64,000 nt of DNA from Fimenecus sp036652055. GTDB lineage: Bacteria; Bacillota; Clostridia; Oscillospirales; Acutalibacteraceae. Within the stretch, counting starts at the first letter, position 1; each line of letters starts with the position of its first letter. The position numbers and the translations under genes are program-made. Below the pieces are notes generated by a model, which ran no database searches, was not told where the DNA came from, and saw nothing but the letters and a program-made list of their open reading frames with translations. This document shows, piece by piece, positions 17,462-26,051 of the stretch. The stretch is taken from assembly GCA_036652055.1 (NCBI GenBank), contig JAVVWP010000004.1, positions 15,779-79,778 of the forward strand, in the 5' to 3' direction.

Positions 17462-18304
17462 TTAGTCCTCCTTATAAACATTCATTATATATTGAAGCAA
17501 ATCTGAAACTGCACCTTTGTTACAATGGCACGCTTCAAACTTTGCGATTTCATGCATTCCTTTTGGCGCTTGTTTGCAACAAGCAGGAAGATACACACTT
17601 TTTAGCATTTCATAATCATTGAAATAATCGCCGATAGCCGCAGTGTGTTTATAGTCTACACCTAATATTTCCGCTACCTTCATTACTCCGACACCCTTAT
17701 GAACTCCGCCATCTAACATTTCAAATGAGGCAATGGAAGATGACATAAAATTCACATTTGGTGCTTCTATTGATAAAAGATATTTTTTAACTTCGCTTAT
17801 CAGGTTTGGCATTCCCATAAATATAACCTTTGCCCAACCATTAGTAGGCACCTCGCCTATCGTGCAATGCTTTGACGGCGTTTTGTCAACCAAGAGCATT
17901 GCTCCTACAAAAAGATGTGCGTTAATGCAATACATCATATCTTTTGTAACGATTTCAACTTCAACTGATGGAAATTTTTTTATAACTGACTTTGTAAGCA
18001 AAACGCCTTCTTCATTTATCTCTTTGAACCAAAGCATTTTTTCAGTATTATAATCATAAACGCCTGCACCATTAAAAAGTACAACAGGTGTTTTTGAAAT
18101 TGGTAAGCTTTCAAAGGTTTTTCGCATTGAATTTGGATTTCTGCCAGAGGCTAATGTGAAGTTTCCCTTTTTTTCAACAACAAACTCTGTTATTGCATCA
18201 AGATTTTTCTTTGGCAAATATCTTAATTTATTGTTTAATGTTCCGTCAATATCAGTCGCAACCAGCCAATTTGAAAAATCAGTTTTTTGCTTGTTTTCAC
18301 TCAC
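17462..18304 (-). CDS. HAD superfamily (Cof-type, IIB) phosphatase
   Basis: 280-residue haloacid dehalogenase-type hydrolase, probably a sugar-phosphate or cofactor phosphatase. Motif I ATDIDGTLN has the nucleophile D18 and acid/base D20. A C2b cap lies in the middle. Motif IV IGDYFNDYEMLK is near residue 222. The apparent start is GTG overlapping the rluD stop by 4 bases (GTGA), so translation is coupled. Substrate cannot be predicted; the neighbouring transketolase genes make a sugar phosphate plausible only. Confidence 0.82.
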   Translation of the reverse strand: MSENKQKTDFSNWLVATDIDGTLNNKLRYLPKKNLDAITEFVVEKKGNFTLASGRNPNSMRKTFESLPISKTPVVLFNGAGVYDYNTEKMLWFKEINEEGVLLTKSVIKKFPSVEVEIVTKDMMYCINAHLFVGAMLLVDKTPSKHCTIGEVPTNGWAKVIFMGMPNLISEVKKYLLSIEAPNVNFMSSSIASFEMLDGGVHKGVGVMKVAEILGVDYKHTAAIGDYFNDYEMLKSVYLPACCKQAPKGMHEIAKFEACHCNKGAVSDLLQYIMNVYKED

Positions 18305-19218
18305 TCGTTTAGCCTCCCTAAAAATGTCTTAAAATATGGTGGCAAATCACTCTCAAATTCAAGATATTCAGAAGTTCTCGGGTGAACAAATCCAATTAAG
18401 CCTGCGTGCAAACACTGACCGTTTAAGCCATATTCCTCTTTTGCTGGTGTTGAATAAACTGCATCACCTGCAAGAGGGTGACCGAGATATGCCATATGAA
18501 CTCTTATTTGGTGAGTTCGACCAGTTTCTAAAATGCACTTTATATAGGAATATCCTTTATATTCAGTTATAACTTCATAATGAGTAATGGCATTCCTTGA
18601 GTTTTTATCAGTTACAGTCATTTTTTTCCTGTCATTTGGATTTCTTCCGATAGGTGCAACGACAGTTGCCGACTGCTCTTTTAAATGCCCTCTTACTACC
18701 GCCCTGTATTCACGGCGAAAGCTATGCTCTTTTATCTGCTCTGCTAATGCCTTGTGTGCAAAATCATTTTTAGCTACTATTAAAAGCCCACTTGTATCTT
18801 TATCAATTCTATGAACTATTCCAGGTCTTAAAACGCCATTTATTCCCGAAAGACTGCCCTTGCAATGATAAAGCAGTGCATTTACAAGAGTTTTGTCATA
18901 ATTACCCGGAGCAGGATGAACAACCATTCCTTTTTCTTTGTTGACAACTATTAAATCTTCATCTTCATATATTATGTCAAGCGGAATGTCCTGCGGTTCA
19001 ACAGAAAGGCTAACTGGCACAAGCGGTGAATATGAAACTTTATCATCAGTTTTCATCTTGTGATTTTTTGTTATCACTTTGCTATTTACCGTAACATTTC
19101 CGTTGTCAATCGTTTTTTGTATTAAAGAGCGTGAACACTCAGGAAAAATTATTGATAAGAACTTATCTATTCTTTCCCCTTCGAACTCATTATCGACAAA
19201 TACTGTAATGTTATTCAT
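18301..19218 (-). CDS. rluD: RluA/RluD family 23S rRNA pseudouridine synthase
   Basis: 305 residues from the ATG at 19218, which has GGAG about 7 bases upstream. An N-terminal S4 RNA-binding domain (about 1-65) precedes the synthase domain, whose catalytic motif is HRIDKDTSGLLIVAK near residue 128 with the essential Asp. ETGRTHQIRVH near 215 is also diagnostic. The start codon lies inside the last codons of lspA (8-base overlap); the lspA-rluD pair is a conserved arrangement in Firmicutes. Modification positions are assumed from the family. Confidence 0.9.
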   Translation of the reverse strand: MNNITVFVDNEFEGERIDKFLSIIFPECSRSLIQKTIDNGNVTVNSKVITKNHKMKTDDKVSYSPLVPVSLSVEPQDIPLDIIYEDEDLIVVNKEKGMVVHPAPGNYDKTLVNALLYHCKGSLSGINGVLRPGIVHRIDKDTSGLLIVAKNDFAHKALAEQIKEHSFRREYRAVVRGHLKEQSATVVAPIGRNPNDRKKMTVTDKNSRNAITHYEVITEYKGYSYIKCILETGRTHQIRVHMAYLGHPLAGDAVYSTPAKEEYGLNGQCLHAGLIGFVHPRTSEYLEFESDLPPYFKTFLGRLNE

Positions 19219-19711
19219 CGCTTTTCTCCGAAGAAGCATTAAGCTTTTCATTTTTAGCTGTTTTTATTGTATCATATAAAAGGTAGCCTATTAAAAGCCC
19301 CGCCCCTACGGACACTAAAATATCCGCAAAATTAAAAACTGCAAAATTTATAAACAATGGCTCGATATAATCAACTACAAATCCTCTGAAAATTCTGTCA
19401 AAAAGATTTGCTGCTCCGCCAGAAATAATAATCGCAACCGACACATACATAAATCCAAATTTTACCTTTTTAGATAACAAAATATAAATGCCAATAGCTA
19501 AAACTACTGCTGTGAAAATTGATAAAAGCGTTGTATATTCGCTAAACGAACCAAAGGCAGCCCCTGTATTTTCAACATAAGTAAATTGAAAAAAGTTTTT
19601 GATTACAGGAATACTGCCAATCGGTTCGAGATATTTAATTACTACTAATTTTATTATCTGGTCTATTGAAACTAAGCCCACCATAACCAGAATGGTGAAG
19701 AATTGGAGCAT
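19211..19711 (-). CDS. lspA: Lipoprotein signal peptidase (signal peptidase II)
   Basis: Membrane aspartyl protease that removes signal peptides from prolipoproteins after lipid attachment. Four hydrophobic segments span 166 residues. Conserved motifs are ENTGAAFG (47-54), GGAANLFDR (98-106), VVDYI with catalytic D114, and FNFAD with catalytic D130. It lies after divIVA and overlaps rluD by 8 bases. A likely client is the lipoprotein encoded at 58403-59236. Confidence 0.94.
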   Translation of the reverse strand: MLQFFTILVMVGLVSIDQIIKLVVIKYLEPIGSIPVIKNFFQFTYVENTGAAFGSFSEYTTLLSIFTAVVLAIGIYILLSKKVKFGFMYVSVAIIISGGAANLFDRIFRGFVVDYIEPLFINFAVFNFADILVSVGAGLLIGYLLYDTIKTAKNEKLNASSEKSDE

Positions 19712-19726
19712 TATTTTACCTCAATA

Positions 19727-20740
19727 TTATTTTTTCTTGAAAAAGCTTTTAAAAGAAACGGGACCGTCTTCGTCATCGTCTTCAATTTCTTCTTCCTTTA
19801 CAGCTTCAAAATCATCTGCTACCGCATAATTTGTATTAATATGAAATTCCTCAACAGGTTCGTCGACAGGTTCGTCGTCAAAGTCCATATCCTCAATATT
19901 TAGCGAGAAACCGTCTTCGTCATCGTTTGCAGATGATGATGAAATATCTTCAAAGTCGTTATCGTCTGCAATTTCTTCAAGAGTAAATTCTTCAAAAGTT
20001 TCTTCTTTTTCTTCCGCTTCATCTTCAATTGCTTCTTCGGCGATTGCTTCTTCAGCTATTTCAAAAGCTTCTTCGATTTCTTCTACTTCTTCGACCGCTT
20101 CTACTTCTTCGATTTCTTCAGCTACTTCTGCTTTTTCAATTTCTTGCTCATTAGCTTCAACTTTTGGTTCTTCGCTTGCTAATTCATCTTCTGCAATTTC
20201 TGGAAGTTTATTGATGAGATTAAGATGCTCTTTATACATATCAATAAGCTTTGAGCGGAACTCAGATGCCTCTTTTTGAAGCATTTCAAACGCAAGGCTC
20301 TCGTGAGTTATTTTTCTATTAACAGTACCCAAAATTTCTTCTGCCTGCTTTGTAGCAGAAAGAATAACACCGTCAGCTTCGTTTTTTGCATTTGCTTTTA
20401 ATTCGTTGGCAACTTTGTTAGCATTATCAACAATTTCTTTTGCTGTATCATCAGCAGCGTCAACCTTGCCTTTAATGCTATCATTAGCCTCTTTAACAAT
20501 TTGGTCAGCAAGTTTTTGAGCTGCAAATAAAGCTGTTCTAAGACTGTCTTCATCTTTTCGATATTCTTCGATTTTGTTTGCGAGAATGCTTATTTTTTTA
20601 ATAAGCTCACCGTTTTCTTTGAACATTTGGTCATAAGATGATGAAACCTCAGCAATGAAGCTATCAACATCATCAGCTCTATAAGAGCCTCTGCCTGTTG
20701 TTTGAAATTCTTTACCCTTTATTTTTTCCGGAGTTAACAT
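19727..20740 (-). CDS. divIVA: DivIVA domain cell-pole/division protein
   Basis: 337 residues. The N-terminal DivIVA domain (about 1-60) begins MLTPEKIKGKEF and contains the aromatic-rich, membrane-curvature-sensing segment around GRGSYRADDVDSF. A long coiled coil runs to about 190. Then an extremely Glu/Asp-rich region (about 195-320) with repeated EE-[AV]-EE-type runs ends in a basic tail. DivIVA recruits division and wall-growth factors at septa and poles. The acidic tail is much longer than in Bacillus DivIVA (164 residues) and probably disordered. It sits between sepF and lspA, as in many Clostridia. Confidence 0.9.
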   Translation of the reverse strand: MLTPEKIKGKEFQTTGRGSYRADDVDSFIAEVSSSYDQMFKENGELIKKISILANKIEEYRKDEDSLRTALFAAQKLADQIVKEANDSIKGKVDAADDTAKEIVDNANKVANELKANAKNEADGVILSATKQAEEILGTVNRKITHESLAFEMLQKEASEFRSKLIDMYKEHLNLINKLPEIAEDELASEEPKVEANEQEIEKAEVAEEIEEVEAVEEVEEIEEAFEIAEEAIAEEAIEDEAEEKEETFEEFTLEEIADDNDFEDISSSSANDDEDGFSLNIEDMDFDDEPVDEPVEEFHINTNYAVADDFEAVKEEEIEDDDEDGPVSFKSFFKKK

Positions 20741-20805
20741 AATTATTCCACCCTATTCTTTAAAGTGCAAGCAGACCACACCCACTTGCATTTATAGTTT
20801 ATTTT

Positions 20806-21273
20806 TTAAAAAAACATCCCATTGTTTTCAAGCTCATCAAGTAAATCGCCTTTAATATCAACATTATAAGGCGTAATTATAAATGTGCTATTAGCAACTC
20901 TTTTTAACTGACCGTTATTTGCATAAGCTACGCCACTTAAAAAGTCGATAAGCCTTCTTGCAACATCACGATTTGCTGATTCAAGATTTAAAACAACAGT
21001 TCGTTTTTCATTAAGATTGTCTGCAATAGGTTTTGCATCTTCAAACTTTTCAGGCTTTGCAAGGACAACTTGAAGTTGTGCTGTTGTATTAATGTTTACA
21101 ACATTGTCCGAACTTTTAGTTTCACGAGAAAACGCTCGCATTGGCTTAATTGGTGCATCAGGCACAAAGTCATCGCTGTTTTTGTCAGATGAATAATTAT
21201 CAGGTTCTAAATCATCATAATATTCATCTTCGGAAACATTTACCATATTTTTGATTTTGTCTAAGAAACTCAT
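20806..21273 (-). CDS. sepF: Cell division protein SepF
   Basis: 155-residue FtsZ-bundling and membrane-tethering protein. The N-terminal amphipathic helix (MSFLDKIKNMVN) is followed by an acidic linker (about 15-55). The C-terminal SepF domain (about 58-140) includes the conserved RVVLNL-like strand (RTVVLNLESAN) and FLSGVAYANNG. AAGGAGGG precedes the ATG. It lies between yggS and divIVA, the classic ylm cluster order. Confidence 0.93.
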   Translation of the reverse strand: MSFLDKIKNMVNVSEDEYYDDLEPDNYSSDKNSDDFVPDAPIKPMRAFSRETKSSDNVVNINTTAQLQVVLAKPEKFEDAKPIADNLNEKRTVVLNLESANRDVARRLIDFLSGVAYANNGQLKRVANSTFIITPYNVDIKGDLLDELENNGMFF

Positions 21274-21287
21274 TTAAAAGTCCCTCC

Positions 21288-22013
21288 TTAATATATTCTT
21301 GCCCCAAAAATTTTAGAGCCAATTCGCACATGATTAGAACCGCAGAGAATTGCTGTTTGAAAATCATCTGACATTCCCATTGAAAGAATGCTCATACATA
21401 CATTATCTATTTTTTTTGCTCCAATGTCAACATACATATGGTATATTTTTTCAAAAAATTTACAAAGTTCACTGTTTTTTGCACAAATTGGGGGAATTGT
21501 CATTAGTCCGTTAATTTTTATTCCTGAAATTTCTGAAATTTCATAAATATTCTCATCTAATTGCGGGGGAAGAAATCCTGTTTTGCTTTCTTCTTCTCCA
21601 ATATTTACTTCGAGCAGTACATTTGTGATAATTCCCTTTTTTACTGATTGTTTTCCGATTTCTCGTGCAATTTTAAGCGAGTCAACCGATTCTATCATAT
21701 CGACCTCGCCAACAATTTGTGAAGCTTTGTTTGTTTGCAAGTGACCGATTAAATTCTTTTTTGCCATTTCTAAATTAAGATTTGGCTTTTTTCTAAGCAT
21801 TTCTTGAACTTTATTTTCGCCTATTAATTTAACTCCACATTCTATTGCCTTATTTATATAAATTTCATCAACTGTTTTTGTAACCGCCATAAAATCTATA
21901 TCGTTTTCTGTTCTTCCGCTTTTTATAGCAGCATTTGCAATGTCATTTCTTATAGAATTTAAGTTGTACTCAATATCGTCAAATTTTTTATCAATGAACG
22001 ATTTTTCCATCAT
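21288..22013 (-). CDS. YggS/YlmE family PLP homeostasis protein
   Basis: 241-residue single-domain TIM-barrel protein of the PLPBP family, which binds pyridoxal 5'-phosphate and affects vitamin B6 and amino-acid homeostasis without known catalysis. The PLP lysine is K46 in AVTKT. GENKVQE (near 75), IGHLQTNK (near 99) and LSMGMSDDF (near 216) are diagnostic. The first 23 bases overlap the end of the upstream hlyD-like gene, with GGAAGGA about 10 bases before the first of two adjacent ATGs. It precedes sepF, as in B. subtilis (ylmE-ylmF). Confidence 0.92.
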   Translation of the reverse strand: MMEKSFIDKKFDDIEYNLNSIRNDIANAAIKSGRTENDIDFMAVTKTVDEIYINKAIECGVKLIGENKVQEMLRKKPNLNLEMAKKNLIGHLQTNKASQIVGEVDMIESVDSLKIAREIGKQSVKKGIITNVLLEVNIGEEESKTGFLPPQLDENIYEISEISGIKINGLMTIPPICAKNSELCKFFEKIYHMYVDIGAKKIDNVCMSILSMGMSDDFQTAILCGSNHVRIGSKIFGARIY

Positions 22014-23238
22014 ACAGGTCAGTTCCTTCCACTATTACATTATCATAACGCTTTAAATATTCTTTTGACTTGTTCTCTGTGCTACAAATTGAAAATGAGG
22101 AATCAGAAGATAATATATCAATCTTTTTAAAGCTAACTATGTTTCCGTTTAACACATAAACACCCTTTTGCCCTTCGACTTCACGAACAGCTTTATTGTC
22201 AATCTCTAACCCTTTAAAGCTTCCAAATGTAAGCTTTATCTGCTCGTTTCTAAGACCTGCATAGCTTGTATTCATCAAATTACTTTTGAGAATAACGACA
22301 GATTTTCCCTCGGGATTTTCATTTATTTCAACAATTTCTGCATTTAAACTCTCTGCTGTTGAAAGCATAAAATTGACCTTTATTGTTCCGCCGATTTTAA
22401 GCCCCATAGCTTTTTCATAATCAAGCACACAAACTATATACCAATTAAATCCATCAACAAGCTTGCCCATATATCCATCTTTAGATTGTGGTAAAATGCT
22501 TCCATCTAAAAGCCCGTTTGCTGTCGCTAAATCAATATTTGTCACATTTTTATAATCGACAGTTTTTTCATATCCGTCTGTATAGCCAATATAGTAGCCT
22601 GGATTATTTGCTTTTATTGTTGTACTCCCCTGCGCCTGTGCTTTTAAAGAAGCAAGCTCTGCATTTAATGAAATGAGCTTTTCTGTTGGATCAATTGTTG
22701 TTCCCGTAGAAAGCTGGCGTGAAGTTATTGCATCTCTTAGCGACTTTTCATATTGTTTATTGCCTTCAATTTTTCCACTGTCAAGATTTATTACATAGTT
22801 TTCACAAGATTTATAAATTCGCTCGTCAAGCGTAGAAATGTCGCCCGTTTGAACGCCTATTTTGTTTTTTAGCGATTCAAAATATGCGATTTCATCTATT
22901 AATTCAGCACTTCTATTATAGGCTTTTGCTGCATTTTCATTTGTAAAAACAACTGCCACATCATCACCGTTTGACACTCGTTTTCCATCTTCAACAAGTG
23001 GCACTAAAGTGCCTGTAACATTTGAACTGATAAGGCTTTCATCACGGACTATAAATCCTCTTGTTAAAACATTATCATCAATCGTTTTTTCGTTTGCTAC
23101 TGCTGTAATATATGGGTTGTAATTGATTTTATATATTTGATAGGAGAAAAATGAAATAATACAAACTGCAAACAGAACATATGCTGCTTTTACCAGATTT
23201 TTATTTTTATCAATTTTTACAACCTTGCCATCGCTCAT
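21991..23238 (-). CDS. HlyD-like membrane-anchored adaptor protein
   Basis: 415 residues from the ATG at 23238, which has AGGAG 10 bases upstream; a GTG three codons earlier is too close to that site. A transmembrane helix (about 16-36) is followed by a barrel-sandwich segment (about 40-100, with GFIVRDE and NVTGTLVPLVEDGKRV). Next come a helical hairpin region (about 105-215) and a further beta domain. The architecture matches HlyD/RND-type adaptors in Firmicutes. No partner ABC or RND transporter is adjacent; instead it heads the yggS-sepF-divIVA division cluster, which suggests an envelope or division role. That role is inferred from position only. Confidence 0.7.
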   Translation of the reverse strand: MSDGKVVKIDKNKNLVKAAYVLFAVCIISFFSYQIYKINYNPYITAVANEKTIDDNVLTRGFIVRDESLISSNVTGTLVPLVEDGKRVSNGDDVAVVFTNENAAKAYNRSAELIDEIAYFESLKNKIGVQTGDISTLDERIYKSCENYVINLDSGKIEGNKQYEKSLRDAITSRQLSTGTTIDPTEKLISLNAELASLKAQAQGSTTIKANNPGYYIGYTDGYEKTVDYKNVTNIDLATANGLLDGSILPQSKDGYMGKLVDGFNWYIVCVLDYEKAMGLKIGGTIKVNFMLSTAESLNAEIVEINENPEGKSVVILKSNLMNTSYAGLRNEQIKLTFGSFKGLEIDNKAVREVEGQKGVYVLNGNIVSFKKIDILSSDSSFSICSTENKSKEYLKRYDNVIVEGTDLYDGKIVH

Positions 23239-23243
23239 ATTTG

Positions 23244-24170
23244 TCACGCTCCTATCATTTTTATTATGCTTTCAATATTATAGTTTTCTTCATCGGGATA
23301 AATCCAATTAATTCTTTCGTTTTTATTAAACCAAGTTATTTGCCTTTTTGCATAGTTTCTTGTAACCTGTTTAAGATTTGAAAGTGCATTTTCAAGGCTT
23401 AATTCGCCATTAAAATATGGCTCTAATTCTTTATAGCCAATAGCAGCGGCTGAAGTTTTTGAAAGCTTGTCCCTGTATTGCTTTGCCTCATCTAAAAGCC
23501 CTTTTTCTATCATTAAATCAACTCTTGTATTTATTCTGTCATAAAGGATTTGGCGATTTTTATAGTTAATTCCTATGAATTTTGCATCAAATGGAGATGC
23601 CACATCTTTAGAATTTTTAATTGTCTGCGTTAAAGTCTTTCCTGTTAAAATATAAACCTCAAAGGCTCTTATAATTCTTTTTTTGTTATTTGGGTGCAGT
23701 CTTTGTGCAGCTTCTTTATCAAAAACTTCAAGTTCTTTTAACATTTCATTTGAACCAATTCTTTCAAGCTTTTCTTCAAGCTCTTTTCTAAGATTTTGGT
23801 CTGTTTGAATTTCTGTAAATTGTATATTATCAATAAGGCTATCGATATATAAACCTGTTCCGCCTACAATAATTGGAAGCTTTCCACAGCTGTTAATATC
23901 GCTTATTGCTCTATTTGCATCAATTACATAATCAGCTACGCTATAAGAAGAATTTAAAGGGTTTACAAAGCTTAAGAGATGATGCACAACGCCTTGCATT
24001 TCATCTTTTGTAGGTTTGGCAGTTGCTATATCCATTCCCTTATAAATCTGCATTGAATCGGCTGAAACGATTTCACCGTTTAGCTTTTTTGCACATTCGA
24101 TTGACAGCGAAGTTTTGCCAGAGGCAGTCGGGCCAACAATTACAAGCACGGGTGTTTTAAGATTTTCCAT
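23244..24170 (-). CDS. miaA: tRNA dimethylallyltransferase MiaA
   Basis: Transfers a dimethylallyl group to N6 of A37 in tRNAs reading UNN codons. The product is the substrate for MiaB, encoded in the same series. P-loop GPTASGKTSLS is near residue 14; the DSMQIYKGMDIATAKPT motif near 39 contains the catalytic Asp; GGTGLYID is near 103. At 308 residues its length is typical. Its ATG shares one base with the mutL stop codon. The mutS-mutL-miaA order is conserved across Firmicutes. Confidence 0.95.
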   Translation of the reverse strand: MENLKTPVLVIVGPTASGKTSLSIECAKKLNGEIVSADSMQIYKGMDIATAKPTKDEMQGVVHHLLSFVNPLNSSYSVADYVIDANRAISDINSCGKLPIIVGGTGLYIDSLIDNIQFTEIQTDQNLRKELEEKLERIGSNEMLKELEVFDKEAAQRLHPNNKKRIIRAFEVYILTGKTLTQTIKNSKDVASPFDAKFIGINYKNRQILYDRINTRVDLMIEKGLLDEAKQYRDKLSKTSAAAIGYKELEPYFNGELSLENALSNLKQVTRNYAKRQITWFNKNERINWIYPDEENYNIESIIKMIGA

Positions 24171-26020
24171 TATACCCTCCCAAACTGCTTATCTAACTCA
24201 TATTTTGTCATTTCAATTAAGACAGGTCGACCGTGTGGGCAATATCTAATTGTATCATCAGAAAGAAGCTTTTTTGTGAATTCTATAAGCTCATAATCCG
24301 AGGTGTCATTGCCTGCTTTTATAGCTGCTCTGCAAGCAACCGAGTGGAAAATCCAATCAAGCTTTTCTATATTTATCTCACGCTGATTTTTTGTTAAATG
24401 CCCTGCTATTTCAGTGATTAATGAGGTAATATCCTCTTTTGCGAGAATTAGCGGACAGCCTCTCACTATGACTGAACCACTGCCAAAATCATCAATTAAA
24501 AAGCCCGCAGTTTCAAGCAAATCAAGGCTTTGAATTATTGCATTATATTCTTCTTTTGTAAGTGTTATATTTATTGGAACTAAATACAATTGTGGCAGCT
24601 GTTCTTTTTGTTCAGCTTTTAGCTTGTTAAATAATATTCTTTCGTGTGCTGCATGCTTATCAATTATAACTAATTTTCCATCATACTGTGCAAAAATATA
24701 TGCTTTAAACGCTTCGCCTAAATATTTAAAGCTTTTTTCTTTAGGCTCTGAGCTTTCCGGATTTTTATTATTATTTACGCTAACACTGTCTGAAGTTCTT
24801 ATAGAAAGGTCTAATTCGTCTTCATTTTTATAAAATGAATTTTCAGTGCTATTTAGCCTATTATAATTGACTGTTTGCACCTTTTTTGATGGCACATCAG
24901 TGAAAATTGGCTGTATGTGTGTGTTCTGAATTTGCTCGATTTCTGTAATGCTTATTTGCTCTGATTTTTCTGTAACTGGGCGTAAAAGCTCAGTTGGATT
25001 TATTTTATTTAACTTAGCTTGCGGTCTTGAAACATCATTGTTTAGGGCGTTTTTTATTGAATAATATACTGCATCAAAGATAATCTTATCATTTGAAAAT
25101 CTAACTTCTGTTTTTGCAGGGTGAACATTAACATCAACTGTTTCTGCTCCCATTTCCATAAACAAAACCGCAGCGGGATATTTGCCTACCATTATTGAAT
25201 TTTTATATCCCTCTATAAGGGCAGCAGATGCTGTTTTGCTTTTTATATATCTATTGTTTACAAAAAATAGCTGCATTGAATTTGAACCACGAGAACACAG
25301 TGGCTTTGATATATATCCATTTATTTTAATGCCGTTTAGCGTATAATCGACAGGAATAAGCGTTTCTTTTAAGTCTTTTCCGTAAACGGAATAAATAGCG
25401 GAAATAAGCTCACCATTTCCAGAAGTACAAAGCTGTTGTTTCCCGTCTTTTATAAAACGAATGCTGATTTCTGGATGAGAAAGTGCAATTTTATCGACTA
25501 CCGCCGCTACTGCTGTTCCCTCTGCTCTGTCAGTTTTTAAAAATTTCATTCGAGCAGGAGTATTATAAAATAAATCTCTGATTATAATTGTTGTTCCATT
25601 TGGGCAACCTGCATCAGCAATTAAAATTTCTTCTCCACCCTCAATTTCCATTCTTGTACCATTGAGTTCTTCAGAAGTTTTTGTCATTATTTCTGTTTTA
25701 GAAACTGCGGCAACCGAGGCAAGTGCCTCACCTCTAAACCCTAAGGTCATTATATAATCAAGGTCATCAGCTATTTTGATTTTGCTTGTTGCATGGCTTA
25801 AAAAAGCAAGGGGAACATCTTCACGAGCAATTCCACAGCCATCATCAGTAATTCTTATGTATTTAATTCCGCCACTTTCAATTTCAAGGGTTATTGTTTT
25901 TGCACCTGCATCTATTGAATTTTCTAAAAGCTCTTTTACTACACTTGCCGGTCTTTCAACAACTTCACCTGCGGCAATAAGCTCGGCTATATTTTTTGGC
26001 AATTTATTGATTTTTCCCAC
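24170..26020 (-). CDS. mutL: DNA mismatch repair protein MutL
   Basis: 616-residue GHKL-ATPase of mismatch repair. The N-terminal ATPase has ELLENSIDAGA (near 31), DDGCGI (near 57) and GFRGEALASV (near 94). A linker of about 100 residues (340-440) precedes the C-terminal dimerisation/endonuclease domain. There the metal motif reads DKHAAHERILFN instead of DQHA(x)2E(x)4E, with Gln to Lys and the last Glu to Asn. The other motifs, ACRAAIKAG and CPHGRP, are intact, so nicking activity is still likely. The start is GTG with GGAGGTGA just upstream. It follows mutS by 31 bases. Confidence 0.94.
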   Translation of the reverse strand: MGKINKLPKNIAELIAAGEVVERPASVVKELLENSIDAGAKTITLEIESGGIKYIRITDDGCGIAREDVPLAFLSHATSKIKIADDLDYIMTLGFRGEALASVAAVSKTEIMTKTSEELNGTRMEIEGGEEILIADAGCPNGTTIIIRDLFYNTPARMKFLKTDRAEGTAVAAVVDKIALSHPEISIRFIKDGKQQLCTSGNGELISAIYSVYGKDLKETLIPVDYTLNGIKINGYISKPLCSRGSNSMQLFFVNNRYIKSKTASAALIEGYKNSIMVGKYPAAVLFMEMGAETVDVNVHPAKTEVRFSNDKIIFDAVYYSIKNALNNDVSRPQAKLNKINPTELLRPVTEKSEQISITEIEQIQNTHIQPIFTDVPSKKVQTVNYNRLNSTENSFYKNEDELDLSIRTSDSVSVNNNKNPESSEPKEKSFKYLGEAFKAYIFAQYDGKLVIIDKHAAHERILFNKLKAEQKEQLPQLYLVPINITLTKEEYNAIIQSLDLLETAGFLIDDFGSGSVIVRGCPLILAKEDITSLITEIAGHLTKNQREINIEKLDWIFHSVACRAAIKAGNDTSDYELIEFTKKLLSDDTIRYCPHGRPVLIEMTKYELDKQFGRV

Positions 26021-26051
26021 AGGCTCACCTCCACAGAATAGTTGGTTTTAA

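Noticed and set aside
20741..20805. Terminator between sepF and divIVA
   Set aside because: A TGCAAG...CTTGCA hairpin exists but has only 6 pairs and no T-tract, so it is unlikely to end transcription.
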